Source of the DNA: Pseudomonadota bacterium
GTDB lineage: Bacteria > Pseudomonadota > Gammaproteobacteria > Burkholderiales > Burkholderiaceae_C
Length of the DNA stretch: 64,000 nt
Reading direction: 5' to 3'
Assembly (NCBI GenBank): GCA_018241265.1
Contig: JAFEEF010000018.1
Location: forward strand, 1 to 64,000
Shown piece after piece: positions 49,892 through 58,299 of this stretch. A model generated the notes under the pieces. The model was not told the DNA's origin. It worked only from the letters and a program-made list of their open reading frames with translations, and did not search any database. The position numbers were made by a program, and so were the translations under genes. Position 1 is the first letter of the stretch, and every line of letters starts with the position of its first letter.

Positions 49892-50693
49892 AGACGTGCC
49901 GGCCGCGGCGGTCGATGCGGTCGCCGACGAAGCGGCCGATCTCGAGCGCCGCTTCGGCGGATTGCGGCGCCTCTATGGCGATGCGGCCTACGAGCGCATC
50001 CGCGCGCTGCGCGTCGCGATCGTCGGCGTCGGCGGCGTCGGCTCATGGGCGGCCGAGGCGCTGGCTCGTTCGGGCGTCGCGAGCCTCGTCCTGATCGACC
50101 TCGATCACGTCGCCGAATCCAACATCAATCGGCAGGTGCAGGCGCTGGGCGAGACCCTCGGGCAGGCCAAGGTCGAGGCCTTGCGGAGGCGCATCGCCGA
50201 CATCCATCCGGGCTGCCTCGTACGGTGCGTCGAGGAGTTCGTCGACGACACCAATTGGCCGGGTCTGTTGGGGGACGTTCCTGTCGACGCGGTGATCGAT
50301 GCTTGCGATCAGGTCCGCGCGAAGACTGCGCTGGCCGCCTGGGCCTTGCGTGCGACAGTGCCGCTGCTGATCGCCGGCGCGGCCGGCGGCAAGCGCAAGC
50401 CGCAGGATGTGCGCGTCGACGACCTCGCCGACGTCACCCACGACCCGCTGCTCGGGGCGCTGCGCCAGCGGCTGCGCAAGTTCCATGGCGCGCCGCGCAG
50501 CGGCCGGATCGGCGTGACCTGCGTCTACTCGCGCGAAGCCGTCACACCGGCGGTCGGCATCTGCGACGCCGACCGCAGCCTCAACTGCCACGGCTACGGC
50601 TCGAGCGTCGGCGTCACCGCGACCTTCGGCATGGTCGCCGCGAGCCTTGCGCTAGAATGCGCGGCCGGCAACGACCTGGCGACGCGACGCTAG
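49881..50693 (+). CDS. tcdA: tRNA threonylcarbamoyladenosine dehydratase
   Basis: 270 residues from a GTG at 49881. The ThiF/E1-type nucleotide-binding core reads VAIVGVGGVGSWAAEAL (about residues 35-51), with DLDHVAESNINRQVQA and ACDQVRAKTALA typical of TcdA (CsdL). The enzyme uses ATP to cyclise t6A to ct6A at position 37 of ANN-decoding tRNAs, which include tRNA-Lys. The lysine tRNA genes follow 24 bases later, although they have their own promoter. It overlaps the YeeE gene by 11 bases. Confidence 0.95.
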   Translation: MQLEDVPAAAVDAVADEAADLERRFGGLRRLYGDAAYERIRALRVAIVGVGGVGSWAAEALARSGVASLVLIDLDHVAESNINRQVQALGETLGQAKVEALRRRIADIHPGCLVRCVEEFVDDTNWPGLLGDVPVDAVIDACDQVRAKTALAAWALRATVPLLIAGAAGGKRKPQDVRVDDLADVTHDPLLGALRQRLRKFHGAPRSGRIGVTCVYSREAVTPAVGICDADRSLNCHGYGSSVGVTATFGMVAASLALECAAGNDLATRR

Positions 50694-50706
50694 CGCAGGC
50701 TATAAT
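50677..50706 (+). promoter_or_regulatory. Sigma-70 promoter of the tRNA-Lys pair
   Basis: A perfect -10 box TATAAT is at 50701-50706 and a weaker -35 match, TGGCGA, at 50677-50682 with an 18-base spacer. Transcription would start about 50713, just before the tRNA-Lys gene at 50718. The -35 lies inside the end of tcdA. Confidence 0.75.
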
Positions 50707-50717
50707 CGCAGGCTCGC

Positions 50718-50793
50718 GGGTTGTTAGCTCAGTTGGTAGAGCAGCGGACTTTTAATCCGTTGGTCGTGGGTTCGAGTCCCGCACAACCCACCA
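50718..50793 (+). tRNA. tRNA-Lys(UUU)
   Basis: 76 bases with encoded CCA (50791-50793). The acceptor stem GGGTTGT pairs perfectly with ACAACCC, discriminator A. D-arm TAGCTCAGTTGGTAGAGCA, anticodon stem GCGGA/TCCGT and anticodon TTT at 50751-50753, T-arm GTGGG-TTCGAGT-CCCGC. It decodes AAA (and AAG by wobble). All three stems are complete. Confidence 0.97.
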
Positions 50794-50854
50794 CATGACC
50801 GTGGTGGGTGGCAAAGGATGAGAACTCGTCGGCTGGGCAACGCGGCAGCATTTC

Positions 50855-50930
50855 GGGCTCTTAGCTCAGTTGGTAGAGCAGCGGACTCTTAATCCGTAGG
50901 TCGAGTGTTCGAGTCACTCAGGGCCCACCA
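50855..50930 (+). tRNA. tRNA-Lys(CUU)
   Basis: 76 bases with encoded CCA (50928-50930). The acceptor stem GGGCTCT pairs with AGGGCCC (one T-G wobble), anticodon CTT at 50888-50890, T-stem GAGTG/CACTC perfect. The D-arm through the anticodon stem is identical to tRNA-Lys(UUU) apart from the anticodon base 34, while acceptor and T arms differ, pointing to an old duplication. It decodes AAG. Confidence 0.95.
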
Positions 50931-50943
50931 AAATCAAGGCAAT

Positions 50944-50983
50944 GACGACAAGGGGTTACCGTGTGGTAGCCCCTTCGTCTTTC
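50944..50983 (+). terminator. Rho-independent-type terminator after the tRNA pair
   Basis: A 15-bp stem (left arm 50944-50960 with a two-base bulge, right arm 50965-50979) with a GTGT loop and one G-T pair, followed by a short T-rich tail (TTTC, 50980-50983 region). It ends the tRNA transcript. The rest of the gap to the B12 gene at 51163 (about 180 bases) holds nothing I recognise. Confidence 0.8.
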
Positions 50984-51162
50984 AGGGCTCCATCGTCGCG
51001 CTGTGCCACAAACGTACCGCGACCATGCGACGCCGCAAGCTGTGCCGCCCACGGTGCCAAGTGATCCGCCGCCAGGTGTGCATAGCGCCTCACCGGCATC
51101 AGAACGAACGAGACTTTCGCTGACGGTGGCCCGCGGCATCGGCCTCTTCGAGGCGGAGTTCG

Positions 51163-52920
51163 CTATCCCTTGCAAATCCTTCGCAACGCCGGAATCAGCG
51201 CCGATGCCTCGCGGCACACGATGGCACCGGCGGCGGCCAACTCGTCGCCGACATCGGTCGGCAGGTCGTCCTGCGCGCCCTCGGCGATCTGGTTGAGGCG
51301 GCCGCCGATCAGCACCGGAATGGGCAGCTGCCGTTCGGCCAGCAGCGCCGCGACGCGCCGGAAGTACTCGAGCGCGACGCCGTTGTAGGTGCTGATCGCG
51401 ATCACGTCGGGACGCGTCCGTGCGGCCAGCTCGACCAGCCGCTCGGGATCTGTCGACACGCCGCCGTCGACGGCATCCACCGACAGGCGTCTCAAAAGCT
51501 CCTCGACCAGCATCTTGCCGTGCTCATGGACGTCGCTGGTCGCCACGAGCACCTTCAGCGGGCCGGCGATGCGCGCCCCGCGTTCTTCGGCTTGGGCGAC
51601 GCGCAGCGCAGCGGTCGCCATCTCGCGGATTTCATGGAGGATCGTGGCGGGCACCACCGGGATGCGCGTGCCCGGCCTCGCCGGGTCTTCGCAGCCGGCA
51701 CCGTAGTCGCTTTCGAGCCGGCGCGGCCCGATGCGTCGCAGTGCCAGCAGCATCTCGAAGATGTCGCCGGTGTCGACGCCCGCCTCGGCGAGCCCTTGCA
51801 TCAGGTTGGCCTGGAATCGGCGTGCGCCTTCGAGCAGCGTGGCGGCCGCGGCATCGCGCGCTTGCGCGTCGATGAGCGGCGCATGGCCCGGCGCATGCTC
51901 CTTCAGCCGCCCGGCGAAGAGCTGCGCGTCGACGACCTCGTCGATCGTCGGAATGCGTTCGTTCTCGGTCACCGGCACCGGGTTGATCGCATGGCCCGTG
52001 GGATGCAGCATCTGACCGACGATGTCCATCGTCAGGTAGCTCGCCAGGCTCGCGTAGTTCTGCGCCGAGGTGCCGCGGTAGCTCGTGGTGTTGCCGTAGA
52101 TCACCGTGCCCGGCGCAGCGCCCGCCATGTGCATCGCGCGATGGAAGGCCAGGCGCATCAGCGGGTCGGAGAAGTGGTGTCCGAAGCAGTGCCCGATCGG
52201 CGCACCGGTGAGCCGCGTGACGAGGTCGCGCTCGACGAGGATGATGCCGAGGCAGGTCGTCAGGTCGGTGAACTGCGCGGCATAGCCGTCGTCGATGTTC
52301 GAGTGGACCATGACGGGTACCGGTTGCGCGGCGATGAGTCCGAGCGCACGCACGGTCGACGCGGTGGCTTCGATGTCGTCGTCCCAGCCGGGGATGCGGA
52401 AGGTGAAGTACTGGCCGAGGTTGCCGATTGCGGTGCTGCCGGCCGCGAGTGCCGCCTGCGTGTTCTCGAGTGCGCCCGGAAAGCCGAGCACGAAGTCGCC
52501 GAAGTGCGGTGCGACGGGCGCGCTTGCCGCCAGCCGCACGAAGTCGTCCACCTCGGGCAGGATCATGCCGGTGCCGCGCGTGGCGCGGGCGCGCAGGGCG
52601 CGCGGCAGCGCCATCGACCAGTCGAGGCACAGGCCGTAGCGGTCGAGCGTGACGCCGTGCCGTTGGCAGCGTTCCCAGATCTCCGCATAGGCGCGGCAGC
52701 TTTGCGCCGGCTCGCGGTAGCCGATCTGCGCGTGCTGCATCACGATGCCGGCGGCCATCTGGCGCTGCTTGTAGTCGAACTCGCTGCGCTCGCCGACGTG
52801 ATCGAGGAAGGCCGACCGTCCGACCCGCCATTGCGACGCCAGCGCGCGGCCCTCGTCGAGCAGCGCGACGCCGCGTGGAAGCTCCGGCTCCGGGAAGATC
52901 GAACGGCGGGTGTGCGGCAT
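51163..52920 (-). CDS. Cobalamin-binding protein with mutase-like N-terminal region
   Basis: 585 residues in one chain. The C-terminal 130 residues are a B12-binding domain: SDVHEHGK (DxHxxG, about residues 461-468, the His that ligates cobalt), a central serine in AISTYNG, and LIGGRLN near the end. The N-terminal 450 residues have Gly-rich alternating segments such as GFPGALENTQAALAAGSTAIG and VIYGNTTSYRGTSAQNYASLASYL, compatible with a TIM-barrel as in glutamate mutase epsilon subunits, but the match is by pattern only. It would belong to the adenosylcobalamin-dependent carbon-skeleton mutase type. The stop is a TAA-free TTA-side end at 51163; the start ATG lies 3 bases from the sulfatase stop, same strand. 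Confidence 0.8.
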   Translation of the reverse strand: MPHTRRSIFPEPELPRGVALLDEGRALASQWRVGRSAFLDHVGERSEFDYKQRQMAAGIVMQHAQIGYREPAQSCRAYAEIWERCQRHGVTLDRYGLCLDWSMALPRALRARATRGTGMILPEVDDFVRLAASAPVAPHFGDFVLGFPGALENTQAALAAGSTAIGNLGQYFTFRIPGWDDDIEATASTVRALGLIAAQPVPVMVHSNIDDGYAAQFTDLTTCLGIILVERDLVTRLTGAPIGHCFGHHFSDPLMRLAFHRAMHMAGAAPGTVIYGNTTSYRGTSAQNYASLASYLTMDIVGQMLHPTGHAINPVPVTENERIPTIDEVVDAQLFAGRLKEHAPGHAPLIDAQARDAAAATLLEGARRFQANLMQGLAEAGVDTGDIFEMLLALRRIGPRRLESDYGAGCEDPARPGTRIPVVPATILHEIREMATAALRVAQAEERGARIAGPLKVLVATSDVHEHGKMLVEELLRRLSVDAVDGGVSTDPERLVELAARTRPDVIAISTYNGVALEYFRRVAALLAERQLPIPVLIGGRLNQIAEGAQDDLPTDVGDELAAAGAIVCREASALIPALRRICKG

Positions 52921-52922
52921 GG

Positions 52923-54398
52923 TCAGGTGCTGCTCAGCAGTTGCGGCATGTCGCTGTGCAACTGGGGCGGCCAATGCTGGCCGCGCTGGCTCGACAGATC
53001 GCGATTGAGGCGCGGCCCAGCCTCGCGGGCCGGCAGGCCGGTCAGCGCGCCGTTCTTCAACCAGGCGAGGTCGCTGCCGTGCAGTTCGCCGACCAGTATG
53101 TCGGTGAGGCGGGCCAGCGTTGCCGCATGCTGCGGCAGCGCCGAGAGGTCGTCGCGCTCGTCGGGATCGTCGTGCAGGTCGAATAGCTGGCGGACATGGC
53201 CGACCGGGTAGTAGACGAGCTTGTGATGGCCGCTGCGGACCATGCGCGTGGCACCCGGGCCTACACCGACCTCGCCGTATAGCGACTCGCGCGGCGCGCC
53301 TTGCAGCATCGAGCGCCCGTCGCAGTCGCGCGGCACGTCGATGCCGGCCAGGTCGAGCAAGGTCGGCATCACATCGGCCAGGCCGACCAGACGATCGTCT
53401 GTCGTGCCGACGCGCAATCGCGGGTCTTTCGCGCGTCCGAGCAGGATCATCGGGATCTTGGCCGACGATTCGTAGAACATGCTCTTCGCCCAGAGGCCGT
53501 GATCGCCGAGCATGTCGCCGTGGTCGGCTGTGAACAGCACGATGGTGTTGTCGAGTAGCTGTTCTTCGCGCAGCGTGCCGATGACCAGCCGAATCTGGTG
53601 ATCGACATGCGTGCACAGCGCATAGAACGCGCGCCGGATCGCGGCAACATGCGCCGGCGTGTACTTCAGCCCGCGCATGCGCTTGCTGGCGATCGCATAG
53701 GGCAGGCCGTCGGCCGCATTCCAGTCAGCCGTGACCGGCGCGTCCATCTCGACGTCTCGATAGGCATCGAGATAGCACTGCAGCGGCACCAGCGGCGGGT
53801 GAGGATGACGATAGGACAGATACCAGAACCCCGGGCGCGTCGGATCGCGCCGCTTGATCTGCCGCACCATCTGCTGGGTCGCCCAGTTCGTCACGTGCAG
53901 CTCTTCCGGCAGGTGCCACGGCCGCGAGACGTAGCCGTCGGTGCTCATGCCGTGGTCGAACTGCTGGCCGGGGCGGCCGCGGTCCCCGAGCCAGATCTCG
54001 TAGTCGTCCATCACGCCGTACTGGGCCCGGCCTTCCTCGTCGAGGATGACGTCGTCGAATCCGATGCGGTTGCGCTGCGGCAGCACGTGCAGCTTGCCGA
54101 CGGCGTAGGCCTGGTAGCCGGCATCGCGGAACGCGCCGGCCAGCGTCTTCGAATCGGGCATCGGCCGGCGGTCGTCGTAGACGCGGTCGCCGTGCGAGCG
54201 CGGCGTGCGGCCGGTCATCAGCGAGCGGCGGGCCGGCACGCAGATCGGGCATTCCGAATAGGCGTTGGTAAAGCGCGTGCCATTGCGCGCGAGCTCGTCC
54301 AGGGTCGGCGTTTGCACAACGGGGTGGCCGGCGATGCCCAACAGCCGGCCGGGCCACTGGTCGGCCGTGATCAGGAGAACGTGAGGCCGTTCGGACAT
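52923..54398 (-). CDS. Formylglycine-dependent sulfatase
   Basis: 491 residues, alkaline-phosphatase-fold sulfatase. The N-terminal metal site is RPHVLLITADQW (Asp13), and the catalytic cysteine that is converted to formylglycine is Cys53 in CPICVPARRSLMTG (C-x-P-x-R, then TG). Conserved KLHV (VGKLHV), HPHPPL and TADHGDMLGDHG provide the other ligands. No signal peptide is present, so it is cytoplasmic, unlike many periplasmic arylsulfatases. It lies 2 bases before the cobalamin-binding gene on the same strand and is divergent from the GntR regulator. It removes a sulfate ester from an unknown substrate; phosphonate-ester hydrolase activity is a possible alternative. Confidence 0.88.
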   Translation of the reverse strand: MSERPHVLLITADQWPGRLLGIAGHPVVQTPTLDELARNGTRFTNAYSECPICVPARRSLMTGRTPRSHGDRVYDDRRPMPDSKTLAGAFRDAGYQAYAVGKLHVLPQRNRIGFDDVILDEEGRAQYGVMDDYEIWLGDRGRPGQQFDHGMSTDGYVSRPWHLPEELHVTNWATQQMVRQIKRRDPTRPGFWYLSYRHPHPPLVPLQCYLDAYRDVEMDAPVTADWNAADGLPYAIASKRMRGLKYTPAHVAAIRRAFYALCTHVDHQIRLVIGTLREEQLLDNTIVLFTADHGDMLGDHGLWAKSMFYESSAKIPMILLGRAKDPRLRVGTTDDRLVGLADVMPTLLDLAGIDVPRDCDGRSMLQGAPRESLYGEVGVGPGATRMVRSGHHKLVYYPVGHVRQLFDLHDDPDERDDLSALPQHAATLARLTDILVGELHGSDLAWLKNGALTGLPAREAGPRLNRDLSSQRGQHWPPQLHSDMPQLLSST

Positions 54399-54462
54399 GG
54401 GTTTGTCGGGATCGATGAGGCCGTTGCATTGTGCGGAGACGGTCGGTAAAGTGTCAACCGTC

Positions 54463-54476
54463 AACGATCGATCGTT
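54463..54476. promoter_or_regulatory. Perfect 14-bp palindrome, candidate GntR-family operator
   Basis: AACGATCGATCGTT reads the same on both strands and lies at the centre of the 87-base divergent intergenic region, 10 bases before the GTG of the regulator and 64 bases before the sulfatase start. FCD-type GntR regulators bind short palindromes in their own divergent promoters. Assignment to this regulator is inference. Confidence 0.6.
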
Positions 54477-54485
54477 CGCCGCGAC

Positions 54486-55250
54486 GTGAAACTTGCCGAG
54501 GTAGCCCGCCTGACCTTCCGCGATCGCATCGCGGACAACCTGCGCGCCGCCATCCTCAACGGCGACATGCCGCCCGGCGCGCCGCTGATCGAAGCGCGGC
54601 TCGCCGAGCAATTCGGCGTCAGCCGCGGCCCGTTGCGCGAGGCGATGCGCCAGCTGACCGAAGAAGGCTTGCTGACGACCAAGGCCTACCTCGGCACCCA
54701 CGTCACGCCGCTCACGTTGAAGGACGCCCACGACCTGTTCGCGCTGCGCTCGGCGCTGGAGGTGTTCGCCTTCGAGCAGTGCTGGGACCAGCGCGGAGCC
54801 GACTTCCACGCGTCGTTGCAGCAGCGGCACGAGCGGCTGGTGCAGGCCATCGACGTCGGCGACTCGAAGGCGGCGATCCTCGCCGAGCTCGATCTGCACT
54901 CGCTCGCCTACGAGGCGAGCGGGAACGACCAGTTGCTGTCGGTGTGGTCCGAGATGCGCGGGCGCATCCAGATCTACTGGGCGGTACACCATCGCGCCCA
55001 GGGCGGTCCGCGCCGCGACGGGCACGACACTTACGTGGCGCTGGCCGGCGGCGACGACTTGCAGGCCATGGTCGCCGAGATCAAGGCGCACGTGCGCCAG
55101 GGCGAAGCCAAGACCACGGCCTTTCTGCAGACGCTGCAAGCGGACCAGGGTGTGCCGGTCGCGGGCGCATCTTCCGGCCGGCGCAGACGCTCCGACGCGC
55201 AGGCGCTGCCGACGCCGTCCTCCGATTCACCTGATCTCCCACCTGCCTGA
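54486..55250 (+). CDS. GntR family regulator, FadR/FCD subfamily
   Basis: 254 residues from a GTG at 54486. Winged-helix N-domain (LTFRDRIADNLRAAILNG, then LAEQFGVSRGPLREAMRQLTEEGLL) and C-terminal FCD effector domain with helical LFALRSALEVFAFE and DLHSLAYEASGNDQLL; the conserved Asp/His metal residues of FCD are partly present. The last 35 residues are a disordered Ser/Pro/Arg tail. It is divergent from the sulfatase and directly precedes the ABC transporter genes, so it likely controls both directions in response to a small organic acid or amino acid. Confidence 0.92.
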   Translation: MKLAEVARLTFRDRIADNLRAAILNGDMPPGAPLIEARLAEQFGVSRGPLREAMRQLTEEGLLTTKAYLGTHVTPLTLKDAHDLFALRSALEVFAFEQCWDQRGADFHASLQQRHERLVQAIDVGDSKAAILAELDLHSLAYEASGNDQLLSVWSEMRGRIQIYWAVHHRAQGGPRRDGHDTYVALAGGDDLQAMVAEIKAHVRQGEAKTTAFLQTLQADQGVPVAGASSGRRRRSDAQALPTPSSDSPDLPPA

Positions 55251-55260
55251 AGGAACGCAC

Positions 55261-56097
55261 ATGACCAAGACGATGGGCCGCCGAGAGCTGCTGTGGACCG
55301 CCGCGTCGCTCGCCGCGGCGGCTGCCTTGCCCGCGGCCGCCCAGAGCGGCACGACCATGCAGCAGATCAAGGCCCGCAACGCGCTCCGTGTCGGCGCGAC
55401 GCCTGCAGAGCCGTGGTTCTACAAGGACCCGGTGTCCGAGAAGTGGAGCGGCGTCGCGGTCATGCTCGGCGAGCAGATGGCCCACGATCTCGGCGTGCCG
55501 ATGACGATCGTCGAGACGACCTGGGCCAATGCGCCCGCCGCGATCCAGGCGAACCAGCTCGACGTGCAGTTCATCCTCGATCCGACCGACGTGCGCAAGC
55601 AGGTCATCGACTTCCCCGATGCGCCGCTGCTGTACTACGCGCTCGGCGCGCTGCTGCGTCCCGGCCTCGACGCGAAGGCCTGGTCCGACATGGACAAGCC
55701 CGACATCAAGGTCGGCGTCACGCTCGGCACCAACATCGACCAGATCCTGACCAGCCAGTTCAAGGCGGCCAAGGTCGAACGCTTCGCGAACAACGACGAA
55801 GCGGTGGCCGCCTTTGCTGCACGTCGCGTCGACGTGGTATCGCAGTTCCACCCGGCATTGCTCGTGCAGCAGTCGCGCGTGCGCATGGGCACGGTGATCG
55901 TTCCAACGCCCGCCACCGCGGTCGCGACCAGCGTCGGCCTGCGCAAGGATCCCGACCCGACCTTCCGCAACTGGGTCAGCGATCACATCGCCGAGTACTA
56001 CAAGTCGGGCAAGACGCAGGCCATGTTCGCGTCCTACATGAAGGCCAAGGGCCTCGATCCCGACAAGATCCCCGGAGTGATGAAAGAGAAGTGGTGA
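55261..56097 (+). CDS. Polar-amino-acid ABC transporter substrate-binding protein
   Basis: 278 residues with a signal peptide cleaved near PAAAQS (about residue 30). The SBP_bac_3 fold shows LRVGATPAEPWFY, GVAVMLGEQMAHDLGVPM and IKVGVTLGTNIDQIL. The usual SDP/E-R amino-acid-anchoring segment is replaced by LDVQFILDPTDVRKQVIDF, in which Asp and Arg are kept. It delivers its ligand to the two permeases encoded next. GAAGGAACGC precedes the ATG. Confidence 0.9.
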   Translation: MTKTMGRRELLWTAASLAAAAALPAAAQSGTTMQQIKARNALRVGATPAEPWFYKDPVSEKWSGVAVMLGEQMAHDLGVPMTIVETTWANAPAAIQANQLDVQFILDPTDVRKQVIDFPDAPLLYYALGALLRPGLDAKAWSDMDKPDIKVGVTLGTNIDQILTSQFKAAKVERFANNDEAVAAFAARRVDVVSQFHPALLVQQSRVRMGTVIVPTPATAVATSVGLRKDPDPTFRNWVSDHIAEYYKSGKTQAMFASYMKAKGLDPDKIPGVMKEKW

Positions 56098-56113
56098 GCC
56101 GGACGGGCGGACG

Positions 56114-56776
56114 ATGAGCTACCGGTGGAACTTCGGCGCGGTCCTGCCGTACTGGCCGATGTTCCTGCAGGGCCTCTACGGCACGGTGCGCATCGCGGTC
56201 GTCGCGGTGGTCATCGGGCTGCTCGCCGGGGTTGTGCTTGCCGCGATGCGGCTGGCACCGACGCGCCTGCTGCGCGCACCGGCCACAGCGTACATCGAGT
56301 TCTTCCGCAACACGCCGGGCATCGTTCACTTCTTCTGGTTCTACTACGCGCTGCCGGTGCTCACGTCGATCAGCCTCGGCCCGTTCGAGGCCGCCGTCAT
56401 CGCGCTGTCCACCCAGTCCGCGGCGTTCTATGCCGAGGTGTTCCGCGGCGGCATCAACTCGATTCCGCGCGGCCAGTGGGAAGGCGCCGCGGCGCTCGGC
56501 ATGTCGCGTCTGCAGGCAGCCCGCCGCATCGTCGTACCGCAGGCTCTGCGCCGCATGATCCCGCCGCTGACCGAGCGGACCTTCGAGTTGCTGAAGACGA
56601 CGTCGCTGGCCTCGACACTCGCCTATTCCGAGTTGCTCTACGAGGCCATGCAGGTGACGAGCACGACCTTCCGGCCGCTCGAGGTCTACACGCTGGTGGC
56701 CGGGTTGTACTTCCTGATGCTGCTGCTGCTGAGCAACCTCGCCCGGCTGGCTGAACGCCGGCTGGCCATCGCCTGA
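56114..56776 (+). CDS. Amino-acid ABC transporter permease (first)
   Basis: 220 residues with five transmembrane segments (HisM/GlnP type). The N-terminal half has ATAYIEFFRNTPGIVHFFWFYYAL, the conserved box, and QWEGAAALGMSRLQAARRIVVPQALRR is the EAA loop that contacts the ATPase. It pairs with the second permease as a heterodimer in the inner membrane. The gene begins 16 bases after the substrate-binding protein. Confidence 0.93.
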   Translation: MSYRWNFGAVLPYWPMFLQGLYGTVRIAVVAVVIGLLAGVVLAAMRLAPTRLLRAPATAYIEFFRNTPGIVHFFWFYYALPVLTSISLGPFEAAVIALSTQSAAFYAEVFRGGINSIPRGQWEGAAALGMSRLQAARRIVVPQALRRMIPPLTERTFELLKTTSLASTLAYSELLYEAMQVTSTTFRPLEVYTLVAGLYFLMLLLLSNLARLAERRLAIA

Positions 56777-56788
56777 AGGTCGCTGCGC

Positions 56789-57454
56789 GTGGACTACCAG
56801 TGGGACTTCGGTGTCATGTTGACGAGCCTGCCGGTGCTGCTGCGCGGCGTCGGCGTCATGGCGCAGCTGTGGGCCGGATGCTTCGTCGCCGGCCTGGCGG
56901 CGGGCTTGGTCGTGTGCCTGATGCGACTCTCGAGCCACCGCCTGCTGGCCGCTATCGGCACGGCATGGGTCGAACTGTTCCGCAACGTGCCCGCGCTGAT
57001 TCAGCTCATCTGGGCGTTCTATGCTTTTCCGGTGCTGATCGGCGCGCAGCTCACGCCTTTCGCCGCCGCCTTCCTGGGCATCGGCCTCAACACGTCTGCC
57101 TATTGCGCCGAGATCTACCGGGCCGGCATCCAGTCGATCGAAAGAGGGCAGTGGGAAGGCGCGCAAGCCCTCGGCATGAGCCGGCACCTCGTGCTGCGCC
57201 GGATCATCCTGCCGCAGGTGCTGCATCGCATGATCCCGGCCTTCACCAACCGCGGCATCGAGCTCGCGAAGGTCACGTCGCTGGCCTCGGTGCTCAGCGT
57301 GCACGAGCTGATGTACCAGGGGCGCCTGCTCAGCTCCACCTACTATCGCCCGCTGGAGATCCTGTCGACCGTGGCGATCGCGTACTTCGTGGTGATCTAT
57401 CCGTTCAGCTTCGCGTCGCGTCGACTCGAACGCCGGCTCGACAGCCGGCGCTGA
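56789..57454 (+). CDS. Amino-acid ABC transporter permease (second)
   Basis: 221 residues from a GTG at 56789. Same family as its neighbour: TAWVELFRNVPALIQLIWAFYAF and EAA loop QWEGAQALGMSRHLVLRRIILPQVLHR. It is about the same length and has five hydrophobic segments. The two genes likely arose by duplication. It ends 19 bases before the ATPase gene. Confidence 0.93.
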   Translation: MDYQWDFGVMLTSLPVLLRGVGVMAQLWAGCFVAGLAAGLVVCLMRLSSHRLLAAIGTAWVELFRNVPALIQLIWAFYAFPVLIGAQLTPFAAAFLGIGLNTSAYCAEIYRAGIQSIERGQWEGAQALGMSRHLVLRRIILPQVLHRMIPAFTNRGIELAKVTSLASVLSVHELMYQGRLLSSTYYRPLEILSTVAIAYFVVIYPFSFASRRLERRLDSRR

Positions 57455-57473
57455 GCAGCTTCCGAACCCACGC

Positions 57474-58268
57474 ATGGAACGAGCCGCCGCCCAGCCCATC
57501 CTGCGCATACGCGGCCTGCGCAAATCGTTCGGTGCCGCGGAGGTGCTCAAGGGCATCGACCTCGACGTGCTGCCTGGCGAGCGCGTCGCGATCATCGGCG
57601 GCAGCGGCTCGGGCAAGAGCACCTGCCTGCGCTGCATCAACCTGCTCGAATTCCCGACCGCCGGCCGCATCGAACTCGACGGCAAGCCGCTCGGCCGCAG
57701 CGCCAAGCCCGACGGCAGCGGTGCCGTGCAATACGGCGAGCGCGAGCTGTGCCGGGTGCGCGAGCGCGTGGGCATGGTGTTCCAGCAGTTCAACCTGTTC
57801 CCGCACATGAACGTGCTGCAGAACACGATGGAGGCGCTCGTCACCGTCAAGCGCATGGACCGGGCGGCCGCGCGGCGCATCGCCACCGAGCAACTCGGCA
57901 AGGTCGGGTTGAGCGACAAGCTCGAGATGTACCCGGCCCGCCTGTCGGGCGGCCAGCAGCAGCGCGTCGCGATCGCCCGCGCGCTCGCGATGGAGCCGGA
58001 GATCCTGCTGTTCGACGAGCCGACGTCGTCGCTCGATCCGGCGCTGGTCGGCGAAGTGCTGCGGACCATACGCGCGCTCGGCGACGAGGGACGCACGATG
58101 ATCCTCGTGACCCACGAGTTCGGCTTCGCCTATCACTTCGCGACGCGCGTGCTGTTCTTGGCCGACGGCGTGATCCACGAGGAAGGGTCGCCCGAGCAGA
58201 TCTTCAAGTCACCGCAGAAGCCGGCGACGCGCGCATTCATCGCGCAGTCGGCCGAGTTCTCCTTCTGA
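57474..58268 (+). CDS. Amino-acid ABC transporter ATP-binding protein
   Basis: 264 residues. Walker A GGSGSGKST (about residue 40), signature LSGGQQQRVAIAR (about 160), Walker B EILLFDEPTSSLDP (about 180) and the switch His in VTHEFGFAYH. A slightly longer insertion (about residues 75-95, SAKPDGSGAVQYGE) follows the first beta-strands. It energises the two permeases. GlnQ/HisP subfamily by sequence. Confidence 0.94.
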   Translation: MERAAAQPILRIRGLRKSFGAAEVLKGIDLDVLPGERVAIIGGSGSGKSTCLRCINLLEFPTAGRIELDGKPLGRSAKPDGSGAVQYGERELCRVRERVGMVFQQFNLFPHMNVLQNTMEALVTVKRMDRAAARRIATEQLGKVGLSDKLEMYPARLSGGQQQRVAIARALAMEPEILLFDEPTSSLDPALVGEVLRTIRALGDEGRTMILVTHEFGFAYHFATRVLFLADGVIHEEGSPEQIFKSPQKPATRAFIAQSAEFSF

Positions 58269-58299
58269 CTTCCACCGAGTCCTCACCGAAAGCATCATC

